NCBI GenBank assembly: GCA_934504345.1
Contig: CAKSVR010000016.1
Span: 1-42,695, forward strand
From: an uncultured Agathobaculum sp.
GTDB taxonomy: Bacteria > Bacillota > Clostridia > Oscillospirales > Butyricicoccaceae
Direction of reading: 5' to 3'
DNA: 42,695 nucleotides
Below the pieces are notes generated by a model. The model made no database searches, was not told the DNA's origin, and saw only the letters and a list, made by a program, of their open reading frames with translations. Positions 30,748-40,700 of the stretch are shown piece by piece (the stretch's first letter is position 1; the number at the start of each line of letters is the position of its first letter). The position numbers and the translations under genes were made by a program.

Positions 30748-31956
30748 TTATAATGTTTCGCTGAAAAGGTGACCCATCTTAATCTTCTTAGTACGCAGAT
30801 AGAACGCATCGTCCGCCTGCGGTGCGATTTCGATCGGCACGCGCTCGCTGATCTCCACACCGAAGCCGTCCAGACCGTAAATCTTCTCCGGGTTGTTGGT
30901 CAGCAGGCGCAGCTCCTTGGCGCCGAGGTCCTGCAGGATCTGTGCGCCGATCCAGTATTCGCGCAGGTCGGGTGCAAAGCCGAGCTTGACGTTTGCCTCG
31001 ACCGTATCGAAGCCCTTTTCCTGCAATTCGTAGGCTTTCAGCTTGTTGATGAGGCCGATGCCGCGGCCCTCCTGCCGCATATAGAGCAGCACGCCGCGGC
31101 CCTCCTTGTCGATCTGCTGCATGGCGGCGGCAAGCTGCTGGCCGCAGTCGCAGCGGCGCGAACCGAACACATCACCGGTCAGACACTCGGAGTGTACGCG
31201 GCAGAGCAGATTCTTGCCGTCACCGATCTCGCCCTTAACGAGCGCAACGTGGTGTTCGCCGGTCAGGTCATTGACGTAGCCGTAAATACGGAACTCACCG
31301 AAGCGGGTCGGCATTTTCGCGCACGCCTCGCGCACAACGTGCTTGTCATGGCGGCGGCAGTAGTCCTGCAGATCCTTGATGGTGATGATCTTGAGTCCCC
31401 ACTCCTTGGCCTTTTCGAGCAGCTCAGGTGTACGCATCATCGTACCGTCGTCGCGCATGATCTCACAGCACAGGCCGCACTGCTCCAGCCCGGCCAGACG
31501 GCACAGGTCAACGGTGGCCTCGGTGTGGCCGTTGCGGGTCAGCACGCCGCCGCGGCGGGATACCAGCGGGAAAACGTGACCCGGACGGCGCAGCTCCTCC
31601 GGCTTGGTGTGAATATCCGCGCATTTGCGGCAGGTAAAGCCGCGTTCCTCGGCGGAAATGCCGGTCGTGGTGTCCACATGGTCGATGGAAACCGTGAATG
31701 CGGTGTGATGGTTGTCCGTGTTCACCTTTACCATCTGCTCGAGGCCGAGCCGCAGCGCGACCTGCTCACTCATCGGCGTGCAGATCAGGCCCTTGGCATG
31801 GGTCGCCATGAAGTTGACGTTCTCGGTCGTGGCGAACTGCGCCGCGCAGATGAGGTCGCCCTCGTTCTCGCGGTCCGGGTCGTCGATGGTGAGGATGAGG
31901 TGTCCCGCGCGGAGCTCCTCCAGCGCTTCTTCGATGGTGTTGAACTGATATTCCAT
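30748..31956 (-). CDS. ribBA: bifunctional 3,4-dihydroxy-2-butanone 4-phosphate synthase / GTP cyclohydrolase II
   Basis: A 402-residue fusion enzyme that supplies both riboflavin precursors. Residues 1-200 are the RibB part: LTIDDPDRENEGDLICAAQF, then THAKGLICTPMS, DHVDTTTGISAEER and RRPGHVFPLVSRRGGVLTRN, then GHTEATVDLCRLAG. Residues 205-402 are the RibA part, with the zinc cysteines in CLTGDVFGSRRCDCGQQL, then LLYMRQEGRGIGLINKLKAY, and GVEISERVPIEI. Between GISAEER and RRPGHVF this protein has a CRKC pair that I do not recall as a usual family feature. GGAGGG precedes ATG 31956, 15 bases after ribE, so the genes are co-transcribed. Confidence 0.97.
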   Translation of the reverse strand: MEYQFNTIEEALEELRAGHLILTIDDPDRENEGDLICAAQFATTENVNFMATHAKGLICTPMSEQVALRLGLEQMVKVNTDNHHTAFTVSIDHVDTTTGISAEERGFTCRKCADIHTKPEELRRPGHVFPLVSRRGGVLTRNGHTEATVDLCRLAGLEQCGLCCEIMRDDGTMMRTPELLEKAKEWGLKIITIKDLQDYCRRHDKHVVREACAKMPTRFGEFRIYGYVNDLTGEHHVALVKGEIGDGKNLLCRVHSECLTGDVFGSRRCDCGQQLAAAMQQIDKEGRGVLLYMRQEGRGIGLINKLKAYELQEKGFDTVEANVKLGFAPDLREYWIGAQILQDLGAKELRLLTNNPEKIYGLDGFGVEISERVPIEIAPQADDAFYLRTKKIKMGHLFSETL

Positions 31957-31971
31957 AAGAGAAACCCTCCG

Positions 31972-32607
31972 TTAAAATCCGTGTTGTGCAAGAAAATCCA
32001 TGGTAATGCCGCTCGATTTGTGCGGCGTGAGCATTTTTTCAACGTATTTGCCGATGACATCGCATTCGAGGTTGACCGGCTCGCCCGGCTTTTTGCCGAG
32101 CAGAATGGTCTGCGCGCCGGTGTGAGGAATGATGGAGACCGAAAAGTCGGTGTCCGTCACAGCCGCCACGGTCAGGCTCACGCCGTCGATGGCGATGGAG
32201 CCTTTCTCTACGATGTACCGCAGCAGAGGAGCAGGCGCTTTGATCGTCACCCAAACGGCGTTGTCCTCGCGCTGCTGGGAGAGGACGCTGCCCGTGCCGT
32301 CGATATGGCCGGACACGATGTGCCCGCCAAACCGTCCGTCCGCGGGCATCGCGCGCTCCAGATTGACCGGCGAGCCGCTTTGCAGGCTGCCCAGCGCCGA
32401 GCGCCGCAGGCTCTCCGCCATCACGTCGGCGCTGAAGCTGTCGCTCGTCAGCGAAACTACCGTCAGGCACACGCCGTTCGTGGCGATGCTGTCGCCGATT
32501 TTGGTATTTTCCAGCACGGTGTCCGCCGCGATCGTCAGCCGCGCGCCTTTCGCGCCGCGCTCGATGCGCCGCACCGTGCCGATTTCTTCGATAAGTCCGG
32601 TAAACAT
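31972..32607 (-). CDS. ribE: riboflavin synthase, alpha subunit
   Basis: A 211-residue enzyme that dismutates two lumazines into riboflavin. The internal duplication of two lumazine-binding barrels is clear: MFTGLIEEIGTV with SIATNGVCLTVVSL in the first half, and GGHIVSGHIDGTGSV with SIAIDGVSLTVAAV in the second. C in NGVCLT is the usual catalytic-site cysteine. The C-terminus has the PVNLECDVIGKYVEKML helix used for trimerisation. The start codon shares one base with the ribD stop (TAATG), with GGGAG inside ribD, so translation is coupled. Some annotations use ribC or ribB for this gene. Confidence 0.96.
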   Translation of the reverse strand: MFTGLIEEIGTVRRIERGAKGARLTIAADTVLENTKIGDSIATNGVCLTVVSLTSDSFSADVMAESLRRSALGSLQSGSPVNLERAMPADGRFGGHIVSGHIDGTGSVLSQQREDNAVWVTIKAPAPLLRYIVEKGSIAIDGVSLTVAAVTDTDFSVSIIPHTGAQTILLGKKPGEPVNLECDVIGKYVEKMLTPHKSSGITMDFLAQHGF

Positions 32608-33692
32608 TACAATCTCCCTTCAAGCAGGAAATCTTCGCCCATTGGCGTGCAGGTTACGTCTTTCAGGGGAAGTGCCTGCACCATCTTGTCAAAGCCGAGC
32701 CCGCCGACCGGGCTTTTCGCGCTGGCACCGCCAATGATCTTCGGGGCGATGTACGCCTGTACGCGGTGCACCAAACCGGCCTCCAGCGCGGAGAACGCCA
32801 GCGCCGAGCCGCCCTCGAGCAGCACGCCGCTGATGCCGATTGCACCGAGCTGCTGCATCAGGCTGGCAAGGTCTACGCGCCCGTTCTTCGACGGGCATTC
32901 GAGGATGTGTACGCCGTGCTGTTCGAGCTGCGCCGTGCGCTCATTTCGGCCGACCACTGCGATATACGTCGGGATTTTGTCTGCCGTCTGCACGAGCTGG
33001 CTGTCAATAGGCGTTCTTGCGCGGCTGTCGCAGATAACGCGGATGGGGTCGCGGCCGCCGTCAATGCGGCAGGTCAGCTTAGGATCGTCCGCCAGCACCG
33101 TGCCCACGCCCACCATGATGGCAGGCAGACGATTGCGCGTTTCATGTACATGACGGCGGGCCGGTTCGCCCGTTACCCAGCGGCTGTCGCCGGTGTGCGC
33201 TGCAATCTTGCCGTCGAGCGTCATGGCGTATTTGAGCACCACAAACGGCGTTTTGTGCGTGATGTAGTGGAAGAACACCTCGTTCACGCGGCGGCATTCG
33301 TCCTCGCACACGCCGGTTTCCACCTCGATGCCCGCATCGCGCAAAATCTGCGCGCCTTTGCCCGCCACCAGCGGGTTCGGGTCGAGGCAGCCAACGAACA
33401 CGCGCCCGATCCTGTGCTCGAGGATGGCATCCGTGCAGGGTGGTGTCCGTCCCCAGTGACAGCACGGCTCGAGCGTGACGTACAGGTCCGCGCCGGTGCA
33501 GTCCTCGGTGCAGTGCGCGAATGCGTTGCGCTCGGCGTGCAGCCCGCCGATGTGCTCGTGCCAGCCCTCGCCGATGATCTTTCCGTCCTTGACGATGACA
33601 CAGCCGACCATCGGGTTTGGGTCAACGTGTCCCGCGCCGCGCTGCGCCAGCTCGAGCGCCCGATGCATATATTTTTGTTTCTGCTCCTGCAT
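32607..33692 (-). CDS. ribD: bifunctional pyrimidine deaminase / reductase of riboflavin synthesis
   Basis: A 361-residue enzyme that deaminates and then reduces the pyrimidine product of GTP cyclohydrolase II. The deaminase half has the zinc motif HAERNAF with PCCHWGRTPPC. The reductase half begins near PFVVLKYAMTLDGKIA, followed by SRWVTGEPARRHVHETRNRL and the late LLEGGSALAFSALEAGLVH. The open frame runs back through the riboswitch, but ATG 33692 with AGGTGA eight bases upstream is the true start. It is the first gene of ribD-ribE-ribBA-ribH and is controlled by the FMN riboswitch about 290 bases upstream. A partial copy of the dispersed element lies in between. Confidence 0.96.
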   Translation of the reverse strand: MQEQKQKYMHRALELAQRGAGHVDPNPMVGCVIVKDGKIIGEGWHEHIGGLHAERNAFAHCTEDCTGADLYVTLEPCCHWGRTPPCTDAILEHRIGRVFVGCLDPNPLVAGKGAQILRDAGIEVETGVCEDECRRVNEVFFHYITHKTPFVVLKYAMTLDGKIAAHTGDSRWVTGEPARRHVHETRNRLPAIMVGVGTVLADDPKLTCRIDGGRDPIRVICDSRARTPIDSQLVQTADKIPTYIAVVGRNERTAQLEQHGVHILECPSKNGRVDLASLMQQLGAIGISGVLLEGGSALAFSALEAGLVHRVQAYIAPKIIGGASAKSPVGGLGFDKMVQALPLKDVTCTPMGEDFLLEGRL

Positions 33693-33755
33693 AAGATCAC
33701 CTGATATATTTTTGTAGAGAATTTCACGCTTTACTGTTATTGTTTGGAGAAAAAA

Positions 33756-33842
33756 TCGCGCGGCAGCGTGCATAAAATAGGATTTGCCTGCAAATCCATG
33801 AAAATGGGAGCACATATCGCCGGTTTCATGCTTTGACCGGCG
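33756..33842 (-). repeat. structured intergenic element, partial copy 3, in the ribD leader
   Basis: On the minus strand, GGATTTG (33797-33791), loop CAGG and CAAATCC (33786-33780) form the P6 hairpin. TATTTTATGCACG and the conserved end CTGCCGCGCGA (33766-33756) follow. A hairpin CGCCGGT/ACCGGCG (33842-33818) stands in the place of P5. The P1-P4 part found in the other two copies is absent. Confidence 0.6.
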
Positions 33843-33857
33843 TTTGGCAGCAGCCAT

Positions 33858-33891
33858 AAAAAAACGTCCCAAAGACAGAATCTTCGGGACG
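33858..33891 (-). terminator. riboswitch-linked intrinsic terminator upstream of ribD
   Basis: On the minus strand CGTCCCGAAGA pairs with TCTTTGGGACG over 11 bp with one G-T pair, followed by TTTTTTT. It lies 87 bases after the FMN aptamer and 166 bases before ribD, the expected arrangement for FMN-induced premature termination. Confidence 0.88.
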
Positions 33892-33977
33892 CTGAAACAA
33901 CACCGTGAAAATAAAAAATCTGAAACACCGGTACGGCATTTCAGAACAGCAAACAAGCGGAAACTCGTTCCGCGTAT

Positions 33978-34094
33978 CCTTCTTTCATCCAGACTATACT
34001 GTCGGCCTCGGAATCTCACCGAGTCATGCATCTGCCGAATGGCATCCGCTCGCGGGCTGTACCGCCGGTAGGGAATCTCACCCTGCCCTGAAGA
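33978..34094 (-). promoter_or_regulatory. FMN riboswitch (RFN element)
   Basis: The minus strand carries the highly conserved RFN blocks in order: AGGGCAGGGTGAGATTCCCT, ACCGGCGGTACAGCCCGCGA, GACTCGGTGAGATTCCGAGG, then CCGACAGTATAGTCTGGATG and AAAGAAGGA. These form the six-stem aptamer that binds flavin mononucleotide. With the terminator at 33858-33891 it switches the rib operon off when FMN is plentiful. Confidence 0.97.
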
Positions 34095-34145
34095 ATCAAA
34101 TATTTGGTTTTGCGGGGCAAAGCCTTTATTGCTTTGCACGAACAA

Positions 34146-34174
34146 AGTATAATCCCAAGCGAAAGAAAATGCAA
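34146..34174 (-). promoter_or_regulatory. promoter of the rib operon
   Basis: On the minus strand TTGCAT (34174-34169), 17 bases and TATACT (34151-34146), about 50 bases before the riboswitch begins. Confidence 0.75.
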
Positions 34175-34333
34175 GCATTTTTGCGGAAAAATAATTTTAC
34201 AAAATTTGAGATACTGTAAACGCCGCTGGAAAAGTTCTGAAAATGCAGTAAAACAGACAAATATACCGGATAAACGATAAAACGACCGCGCGATCTTTAT
34301 TAAAAATTCTTCATTCTCCATTTTCGGGAGGTA

Positions 34334-34342
34334 TGGTATAAT
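34334..34342 (+). promoter_or_regulatory. extended -10 promoter of addB-addA
   Basis: TGGTATAAT is an extended -10 box (TG, one base, consensus TATAAT) ending 32 bases before the addB ATG. No good -35 is visible, which extended -10 promoters tolerate. Confidence 0.65.
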
Positions 34343-34374
34343 CAAGATGCAACGAAACGAAAGGAGAGTGTGCC

Positions 34375-37300
34375 ATGCGGATATGGACGGGCCGCGCGGG
34401 CAGCGGCAAGACAACGGCCATCCTGCGGGAGATCGCGGCGCTGAGTGAAAGGGGAGAGGGACGGCAGATTCTGCTCGTGCCCGAGCTGAACTCCCACCTG
34501 ATGGAGCGCCGCCTTGCGGCGGCCACGCACAACCACGGCGCGCGCACTGCTGAGGTGCTGACGTTCTCGCGGCTGGCCGACCGCGTGTTTTCCGAGGTGG
34601 GCGGGCTGGCCCAGCAAATGCTGACACCGGCCGGACAGCTGCTCACCGTGCAGGAGGCGGCACGCCGCGTACAGGGCAGTCTGAGCGCGTGGAAAGGGCT
34701 GGCGGACAAGCCTGAGCTGTTACAGGAGGCGCTGCGGCTCATCGATGAATGCAAAACGTGCGCCGTCGCGCCGGAGGCGCTGTTCGCGGCCTCTGCGGAG
34801 AGCGAGGATGCGGCGCTCGGTGAGAAATTGTCCGATCTTGCACAGCTGCTGACCGCCTACGGACGCCTGTGCGACGAGTCGCTGCCCGATCCGCGCGACC
34901 GTTTGACACATCTGCGCGACCGGCTGGCAGAAAGCCACACGCTGGACGGTGCAGCGGTCTATCTGGATGGTTTTCTCGGTTTTACCGCGCAGGAAAGTGC
35001 GGTAGTCGATGCCATGCTGGCGGCAGGCGTGCCGCTGGCGGCGGCGGTAACGTGCGACACGGCTTACCCGGAGATTTTCCTGACCGGCTGCAAGACTGTG
35101 CAAAAATTGACCAGGATGGCCAAGCGCCACAGCCGTCCGGTCGAGCGCATCGAGCTGGGCGCGAGCAGAGTCGCCCGTCCGGCAGGACTGGCCGCGCTCG
35201 AGCGGGAAAGTCTGCTGCCCATCCGCACACCGCAGACGGATGCAGGCGGCGTGCGCCTGTACGAGGCGGCTTCGCCGTTCGACGAGTGTGAGCACGCAGC
35301 GGCGTACATCCGGCGCAAGGTGCGCGACGAAGGCGCGCGATACCGCGATTTCATCGTCGCGGCGCGGGACATCCAGCCGTACAGCGCCTTCCTCGCGATG
35401 GCGATGGCGCGGTACGACATCCCGGTGTTCCTCGCGGAAAAGCCCGATCTGCTCTCGCGCCCGCCGATGGCGCTGGTGACAAATGCGCTCGAGGCGGCCC
35501 GCAGTCATTTTCGTTACGAGGATCTGTTCTCCTGCCTGAAAACCGGCCTTGCAGGGCTGGACTGGGACGAAATCGACAAGCTGGAGAACTATGTGCTCAC
35601 ATGGAACATCCGCGGCAGCGCGTGGGAGCATCCGTGGGTCGAGCACCCGGACGGCTACGGTCTGCGTATCGACGAGGCCGCAAAGGCACAGCTCGATGAG
35701 CTGAACGCACTGCGCGAAAAGGCCATCGCGCCGTTCTCGGCGCTGCGGGAGGCCCTTGCGGGCGAGAAGCCCGCCGCCGACTGTGTGCGGGCGCTCTATA
35801 CATTTCTTCTCGCGGTGGATGCGCCGCAGCGCATGACCGACCGCGCCGCTGGACACGAGGCGGCAGGCCGTTTGCAGCTGGCGGACGAGTATCGGCAGCT
35901 GTGGGAGATCCTGGTTTCCGCGATGGAGCAGTTCGCGTGGGTGTGCGGCGATACGCCGCTGACACTCGACCGCTTCGCGCAGCTGTTCCGGCTGGTGCTG
36001 GGCGAGTACGATGTGGGCACTATCCCGGTGTCGCTCGACCGTGTGACCTGCGGTGACATCGAACGCGCGTGCATGGAAAATGCGAAATACGTCATCCTGC
36101 TGGGCGTGAATGACGGCCTCATTCCCAAGGCACCGGCCTCGACCTCGCTCCTCAGCGACATGGACCGCGACAAGCTGGATGCGCTCGGCGTGGAGCTCAA
36201 AGCCTACGGCGAGGAACGCCTGCTGATGGAGCAGGAAACGCTCTATCGCGCGCTGGCGTGCCCGACGGACGAGCTGCTGCTGACCTATCACACCACCGAT
36301 GCGGGCGGCGGTGAAACGCGGCCGTCCTACTTTGTCGGCACGGTGCGCGAGCTGCTGCCGGAGGCGCCGTTCACCACGCACCGCACGGAATCCGTGCGCG
36401 ACCGTTTGCAGGCCGAGCGCCCGGCGGTCGAACTGGCGTGCGCGTATCTCTCGGGCGACCGCTCTCCGGCGGTGCGGGCGGCCTACGATTACTATAAGGA
36501 TGACGAGCGCGTTCACAATGCGGCAGACCAGCGGCGCGGCCGCGGCCCGCTGAGCAGCCAGCACACCATCGACGGCCTGTACGGCAAGAGCATCAGCGTG
36601 AGCGCCTCCAAGGTGGATGTGTTCTATTCCTGCCGGTTCGCGTACTTCATGCAGCACGGCCTCAAGGCCAAGCCGCGCCGCGTGGCAAAGCTGGATTCCA
36701 TGTCGGCGGGCACGTTCCTGCATTATGTGATGGAGCACGCGCTGGATATTCTCGCAAAGCAGGAGGGCGGTGCGGCGCGCGCGGACAGGAATGCCGTGCA
36801 CAAGGCCTGCCGCGAGGCCGTCCGCCAGTATGTCGCGGAGGAGCTCGGCGGGCTGGAGAACAAGACCGCACGGTTCCAGTATCTGTTCCGCCGTCTGGTG
36901 CATTCCGCAGAGCAGATTTTGGAGAATGTGGTCGAGGAGCTGCGCGTTTCCGACTTCCGGCCCATCGATTATGAGCTGGATTTCTCCTATAACGGCGATC
37001 TGCCGCCCGTGCAGTGTACGGACGGCGACGTTTCCATCTCGCTGACCGGCAAGGTGGACCGCGTGGACGGCTACATCAGGAACGGCCGTCTGTATCTGCG
37101 CGTGATGGACTACAAGAGCGGCCACAAGTCGTTCTCGCTGTCCGACATCTGGTACGGACTGAATATGCAGCTTATCATCTACCTGTACGCGCTGCAAAGG
37201 GAGGGCCTCGAGCGCTACCGCGCCCGCTTGACCGACGAGCTGAACGAGATCGTTCCGGCGGGCGTGCTGTATGTGCCTGTGCGCGACGAGCTGCCCGATG

Positions 37301-37743
37301 AGAAGCGCAGCATTGATGAGGATGAGCTCAATACGGAAAAGGAAAAGCTGCTGCGGCGCTCCGGCCTGCTGAGCGATGATATGTCCATCCTTGAGGCGAT
37401 GGAGCGCGGGTTGGAGGACAAGGGCCGGTTCATCCCTGTCGCGCTCAAAAAGAAAAAGGGCGAGGAAGAGGCATCGTTTGCCTCGGGCTCGGCGGTGGCC
37501 GATCTGGCGAAGTTCGGCAGGCTGGCCCGCTATACGCAGAAAAAGCTGCTTGAAATGGGACAGGAGCTGCGGCGCGGCAGCGTCGAGGCCAACCCGCGCA
37601 GGAGCGACCGAAGCTATTGCGACTGGTGCGAGTTCCGCGCGGCGTGCCGCTTTGACGAAACCGCAGGGGACAAAATGCGGCCTCTGCGAAAGCTGAAGGA
37701 CGAAGAAGTATGGGAACAGCTGGGAGGGGATGAAAATGCCTAA
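34375..37743 (+). CDS. addB: ATP-dependent helicase/nuclease subunit B (AddB)
   Basis: A 1122-residue subunit of the AddAB enzyme, which processes double-strand breaks for RecA-dependent repair, the Bacillota counterpart of RecBCD. The N-terminus has Walker A (RIWTGRAGSGKTTAIL) and an inactivated helicase fold. The C-terminal nuclease has the RecB-type motif YLRVMDYKSGHKSFSLSD. The four iron-sulfur cysteines expected in AddB are present: C753 (VFYSCRFAYF) and C1082, C1085, C1091 (YCDWCEFRAACRFD). GAAAGGAGAG precedes the ATG. The end overlaps addA by 8 bases, so the two subunits are translated together. Confidence 0.96.
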   Translation: MRIWTGRAGSGKTTAILREIAALSERGEGRQILLVPELNSHLMERRLAAATHNHGARTAEVLTFSRLADRVFSEVGGLAQQMLTPAGQLLTVQEAARRVQGSLSAWKGLADKPELLQEALRLIDECKTCAVAPEALFAASAESEDAALGEKLSDLAQLLTAYGRLCDESLPDPRDRLTHLRDRLAESHTLDGAAVYLDGFLGFTAQESAVVDAMLAAGVPLAAAVTCDTAYPEIFLTGCKTVQKLTRMAKRHSRPVERIELGASRVARPAGLAALERESLLPIRTPQTDAGGVRLYEAASPFDECEHAAAYIRRKVRDEGARYRDFIVAARDIQPYSAFLAMAMARYDIPVFLAEKPDLLSRPPMALVTNALEAARSHFRYEDLFSCLKTGLAGLDWDEIDKLENYVLTWNIRGSAWEHPWVEHPDGYGLRIDEAAKAQLDELNALREKAIAPFSALREALAGEKPAADCVRALYTFLLAVDAPQRMTDRAAGHEAAGRLQLADEYRQLWEILVSAMEQFAWVCGDTPLTLDRFAQLFRLVLGEYDVGTIPVSLDRVTCGDIERACMENAKYVILLGVNDGLIPKAPASTSLLSDMDRDKLDALGVELKAYGEERLLMEQETLYRALACPTDELLLTYHTTDAGGGETRPSYFVGTVRELLPEAPFTTHRTESVRDRLQAERPAVELACAYLSGDRSPAVRAAYDYYKDDERVHNAADQRRGRGPLSSQHTIDGLYGKSISVSASKVDVFYSCRFAYFMQHGLKAKPRRVAKLDSMSAGTFLHYVMEHALDILAKQEGGAARADRNAVHKACREAVRQYVAEELGGLENKTARFQYLFRRLVHSAEQILENVVEELRVSDFRPIDYELDFSYNGDLPPVQCTDGDVSISLTGKVDRVDGYIRNGRLYLRVMDYKSGHKSFSLSDIWYGLNMQLIIYLYALQREGLERYRARLTDELNEIVPAGVLYVPVRDELPDEKRSIDEDELNTEKEKLLRRSGLLSDDMSILEAMERGLEDKGRFIPVALKKKKGEEEASFASGSAVADLAKFGRLARYTQKKLLEMGQELRRGSVEANPRRSDRSYCDWCEFRAACRFDETAGDKMRPLRKLKDEEVWEQLGGDENA

Positions 37744-40700
37744 ATGGACTGCGGATCAGCAGACCGCCATCAACGATCGCGGCGGTGCGCTGCTGGTTTC
37801 GGCGGCGGCCGGCTCGGGCAAGACAGCCGTGCTGACCGAGCGCGTGCTGCGGCGGCTGACCGACCCGAATGACCCGGTGGACATCGACCGCCTGCTGCTC
37901 GTCACGTTCACCAACGCGGCGGCGGCGGAGATGCGTGAACGCATCTCCGCAGCGCTCGGTGCGGCGGTGGCCGCCAACCCGGCGGATACCCGTCTGCGGC
38001 GGCAGCTGTTCCTCGTACACCGCGCGAAGATCACGACCGTACACGCGCTGTGCCTGTCGCTGGCACGCGAGCAGGCGGCGGTGCTCGGCATCGCGCCCGA
38101 CTTTCGCCTGATGGACGAGAACGAGGGCAAGCTGCTGCGCGCCGAGGTGCTCGAGGAGGTGCTCGAGGCGGCCTACGAGAAAGCGGACGAGAAGTTCCTT
38201 GCGCTGTGCGACCTGCTCTCGAGCGGGCGCGATGACAGCAAGCTCGGGCAGGTCATCCTCGGCACCTATGAGAAGATTCAGGCGCATCCTGACCCGAGAG
38301 CGTTCCTCGAGGATGTCCGCGCCGGGCTGTACGCGCGCGGCATGGACACGCCGCACGGCCGCGTGCTGCTCGAGCAGGCAAAGTCGGCGACGATGCACGG
38401 CTTTGCGTTCCTGCAAATGGCCATCAGCGAGGTGGAGGGCATCGATGAGCTGACCGACAACTACCTGCCCACCCTGCAAAGCGACATCAGTCAGGCCGAG
38501 CATCTGCTCGAGGCACTGCACAGCGGCGACTGGGATGCGTGCGTCAAGGCGGCGCGCGCCGCCGAGCCCATGCGCCTGAAAGCCGCGCGAAAATTTGACG
38601 ACAAGGACTTTCTCGCACGCATTCAGGCCATGCGAAAGGAGTGGAAAGACATCGTCAAGGACATCCGCGAGAAGTGGCTCACCGTCACCGCTGAGGAGGC
38701 CGAGTACGACCGCGGCCTGACTGCGCCCGCGCTGTTCGCGCTCATCGACATGGTGAACGCCTTTGACGATGCATTCTCGGCGGCAAAGCGCGCCCGCAAC
38801 GCCGCGGATTTCGGTGATCTGGAGCACTTTGCGGTGCGCCTGCTGTACACGGACGGCAAACCGTCCGCGCTGGCGAAAACGCTGTCCGCGCAGTACGCTG
38901 AGATCGCGGTGGACGAGTATCAGGACACCAACGCCGTGCAGGATGCCATCTTCCGCGCGCTGTCCAGGGACGAGAGCAACCTGTTCATGGTCGGTGATGT
39001 CAAGCAGAGTATTTACGGCTTCCGGCTGGCTGATCCGTCCATCTTTCTGGAGAAATACCGCAGCTTTGCCGATGCCTCGGCGGCGCAGGACGGACAGCCG
39101 CGCCGCGTGGTGCTCGGCCAGAACTTCCGTTCGCGGGCGGCGGTGCTGGATGCCTGTAACTACCTGTTCTCCGCCGTGATGGGCGAAACCGTGGGCGACC
39201 TCGTTTACACGGACAGGGAGGCGCTGCATCTCGGTGCGGACTACTATCCGGAGGCCGGGAACGCCCGCTACAAGACCGAGGTGCTGCTCGTGGATGCAGA
39301 GGGTCTGAGCGAGGACGATGATGCACCCGACAAGACCGTGCTCGAGGCACGGCTGGCCGCGCAGCGCATCCGCGCCCTGCTCGACGAGGGCTTTCCCGTC
39401 ACCGACAAGCAGACGGGCCAGCTGCGCCCGGTCACGCCGGGTGACATCGTGATATTGCTGCGCTCGCCCAAGAGTAAGGCGCCGGCTTATATCGCGGCGC
39501 TCGAGCAGGTGGGCATCACGGGCAGCGCCGAGCAGCGCGGCGGCCTGATGGAAACCGCTGAGGTCGGCACGATGGTGTCGCTGCTCAGCATCATCGATAA
39601 CCCGCGGCAGGACGTTGACCTCATCGGCGTGATGCGCTCGCCGCTGTTCGGCTTTACCGAGCAGGAGCTGGCGGATATTCGTCTGGTCGATCGGCATATC
39701 AGCTATTACGATGCGCTTTTGCAGTCGCGCGGCGATTTTCCCAAGGCGGAAGCCTTTTTGCAGCGGCTGGACTATCTGCGAACGTTCGCGTGCGACCAGC
39801 CCGTGTACCGTCTGCTGTGGGAGATCTACGACCAGACCGGCGCACTCGGCCTGTACGGCGCACTGCCGAACGGCGCCCAGCGCCAGAGCAATCTGCTGAC
39901 GTTCTTCGAGCGGGCGCGTGCGTTTGAGGGACAGGGCTTTCGCGGGCTGTTCGACTTCGTGCGGCTGCTGCGCGGTATGCTCGAGCAGGGCGAGGACTTT
40001 CAGACGGTCGGCGCGGAAGCAACCGGCGGTGCGGTGCGTATCATGTCCATCCACAAGTCCAAGGGACTGGAGTTCCCGGTCGTTATCGCTGCGGACTGCG
40101 CCAAGCAGTTCAACAAGACCGATCTGCGCGAGCCGGTGCTCGTCCACCAGAATCTCGGCTTCGGCAGCAAGTGCCGCGACAGGGATCGAGGCGTGCAGTA
40201 CAACACGGTCGAGCGCACCGCCGTGCTCGAGCAGCAGCAGCGCGAGATGATCTCCGAGGAGCTGCGCGTGCTGTACGTTGCGATGACCCGCGCGAAGGAG
40301 AAGCTCATCCTGACCGCCGCCTCGGCCACGCTGCGCCGGAGCGTGCAGAAGTGGGCGCTGCTGGCTTCGCTCGACGAGCTGCCGCAGTACGCGATGGGCG
40401 CGGTGAATGCGCCGCTGGCATGGATACTCACGCCGCTGCTGCGCCATCCGTGCGCCCGTGCGCTGCGCGAGGAATACGCGCCGGATATGGCCGAGCACGG
40501 CACGGACAATGATGCATTCACGCTGCGCGTGTACCGCCCGGACGAGCTGACCGCACCCGAAGCCGAGCTCTTCCGCTTTGCGGACACGGAAACCGGGGAC
40601 TATGCCGTGCAGCCGCACCTCGACTACGCGCACGCCTATCTGGCTGACCTGCCGAGCAAGCTGACCGCCACCGGTGTCGGCCGCGGCTACCGCGCGGACG

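Noticed and set aside
30769..33153. 794-codon plus-strand frame across the rib operon
   Set aside because: It is the antisense of ribBA, ribE and ribD, which are certain from their motifs; the translation has no recognisable domain.
33693..34178. N-terminal extension of RibD through the leader
   Set aside because: The extra frame crosses the FMN riboswitch and its terminator; RibD homology starts after ATG 33692.
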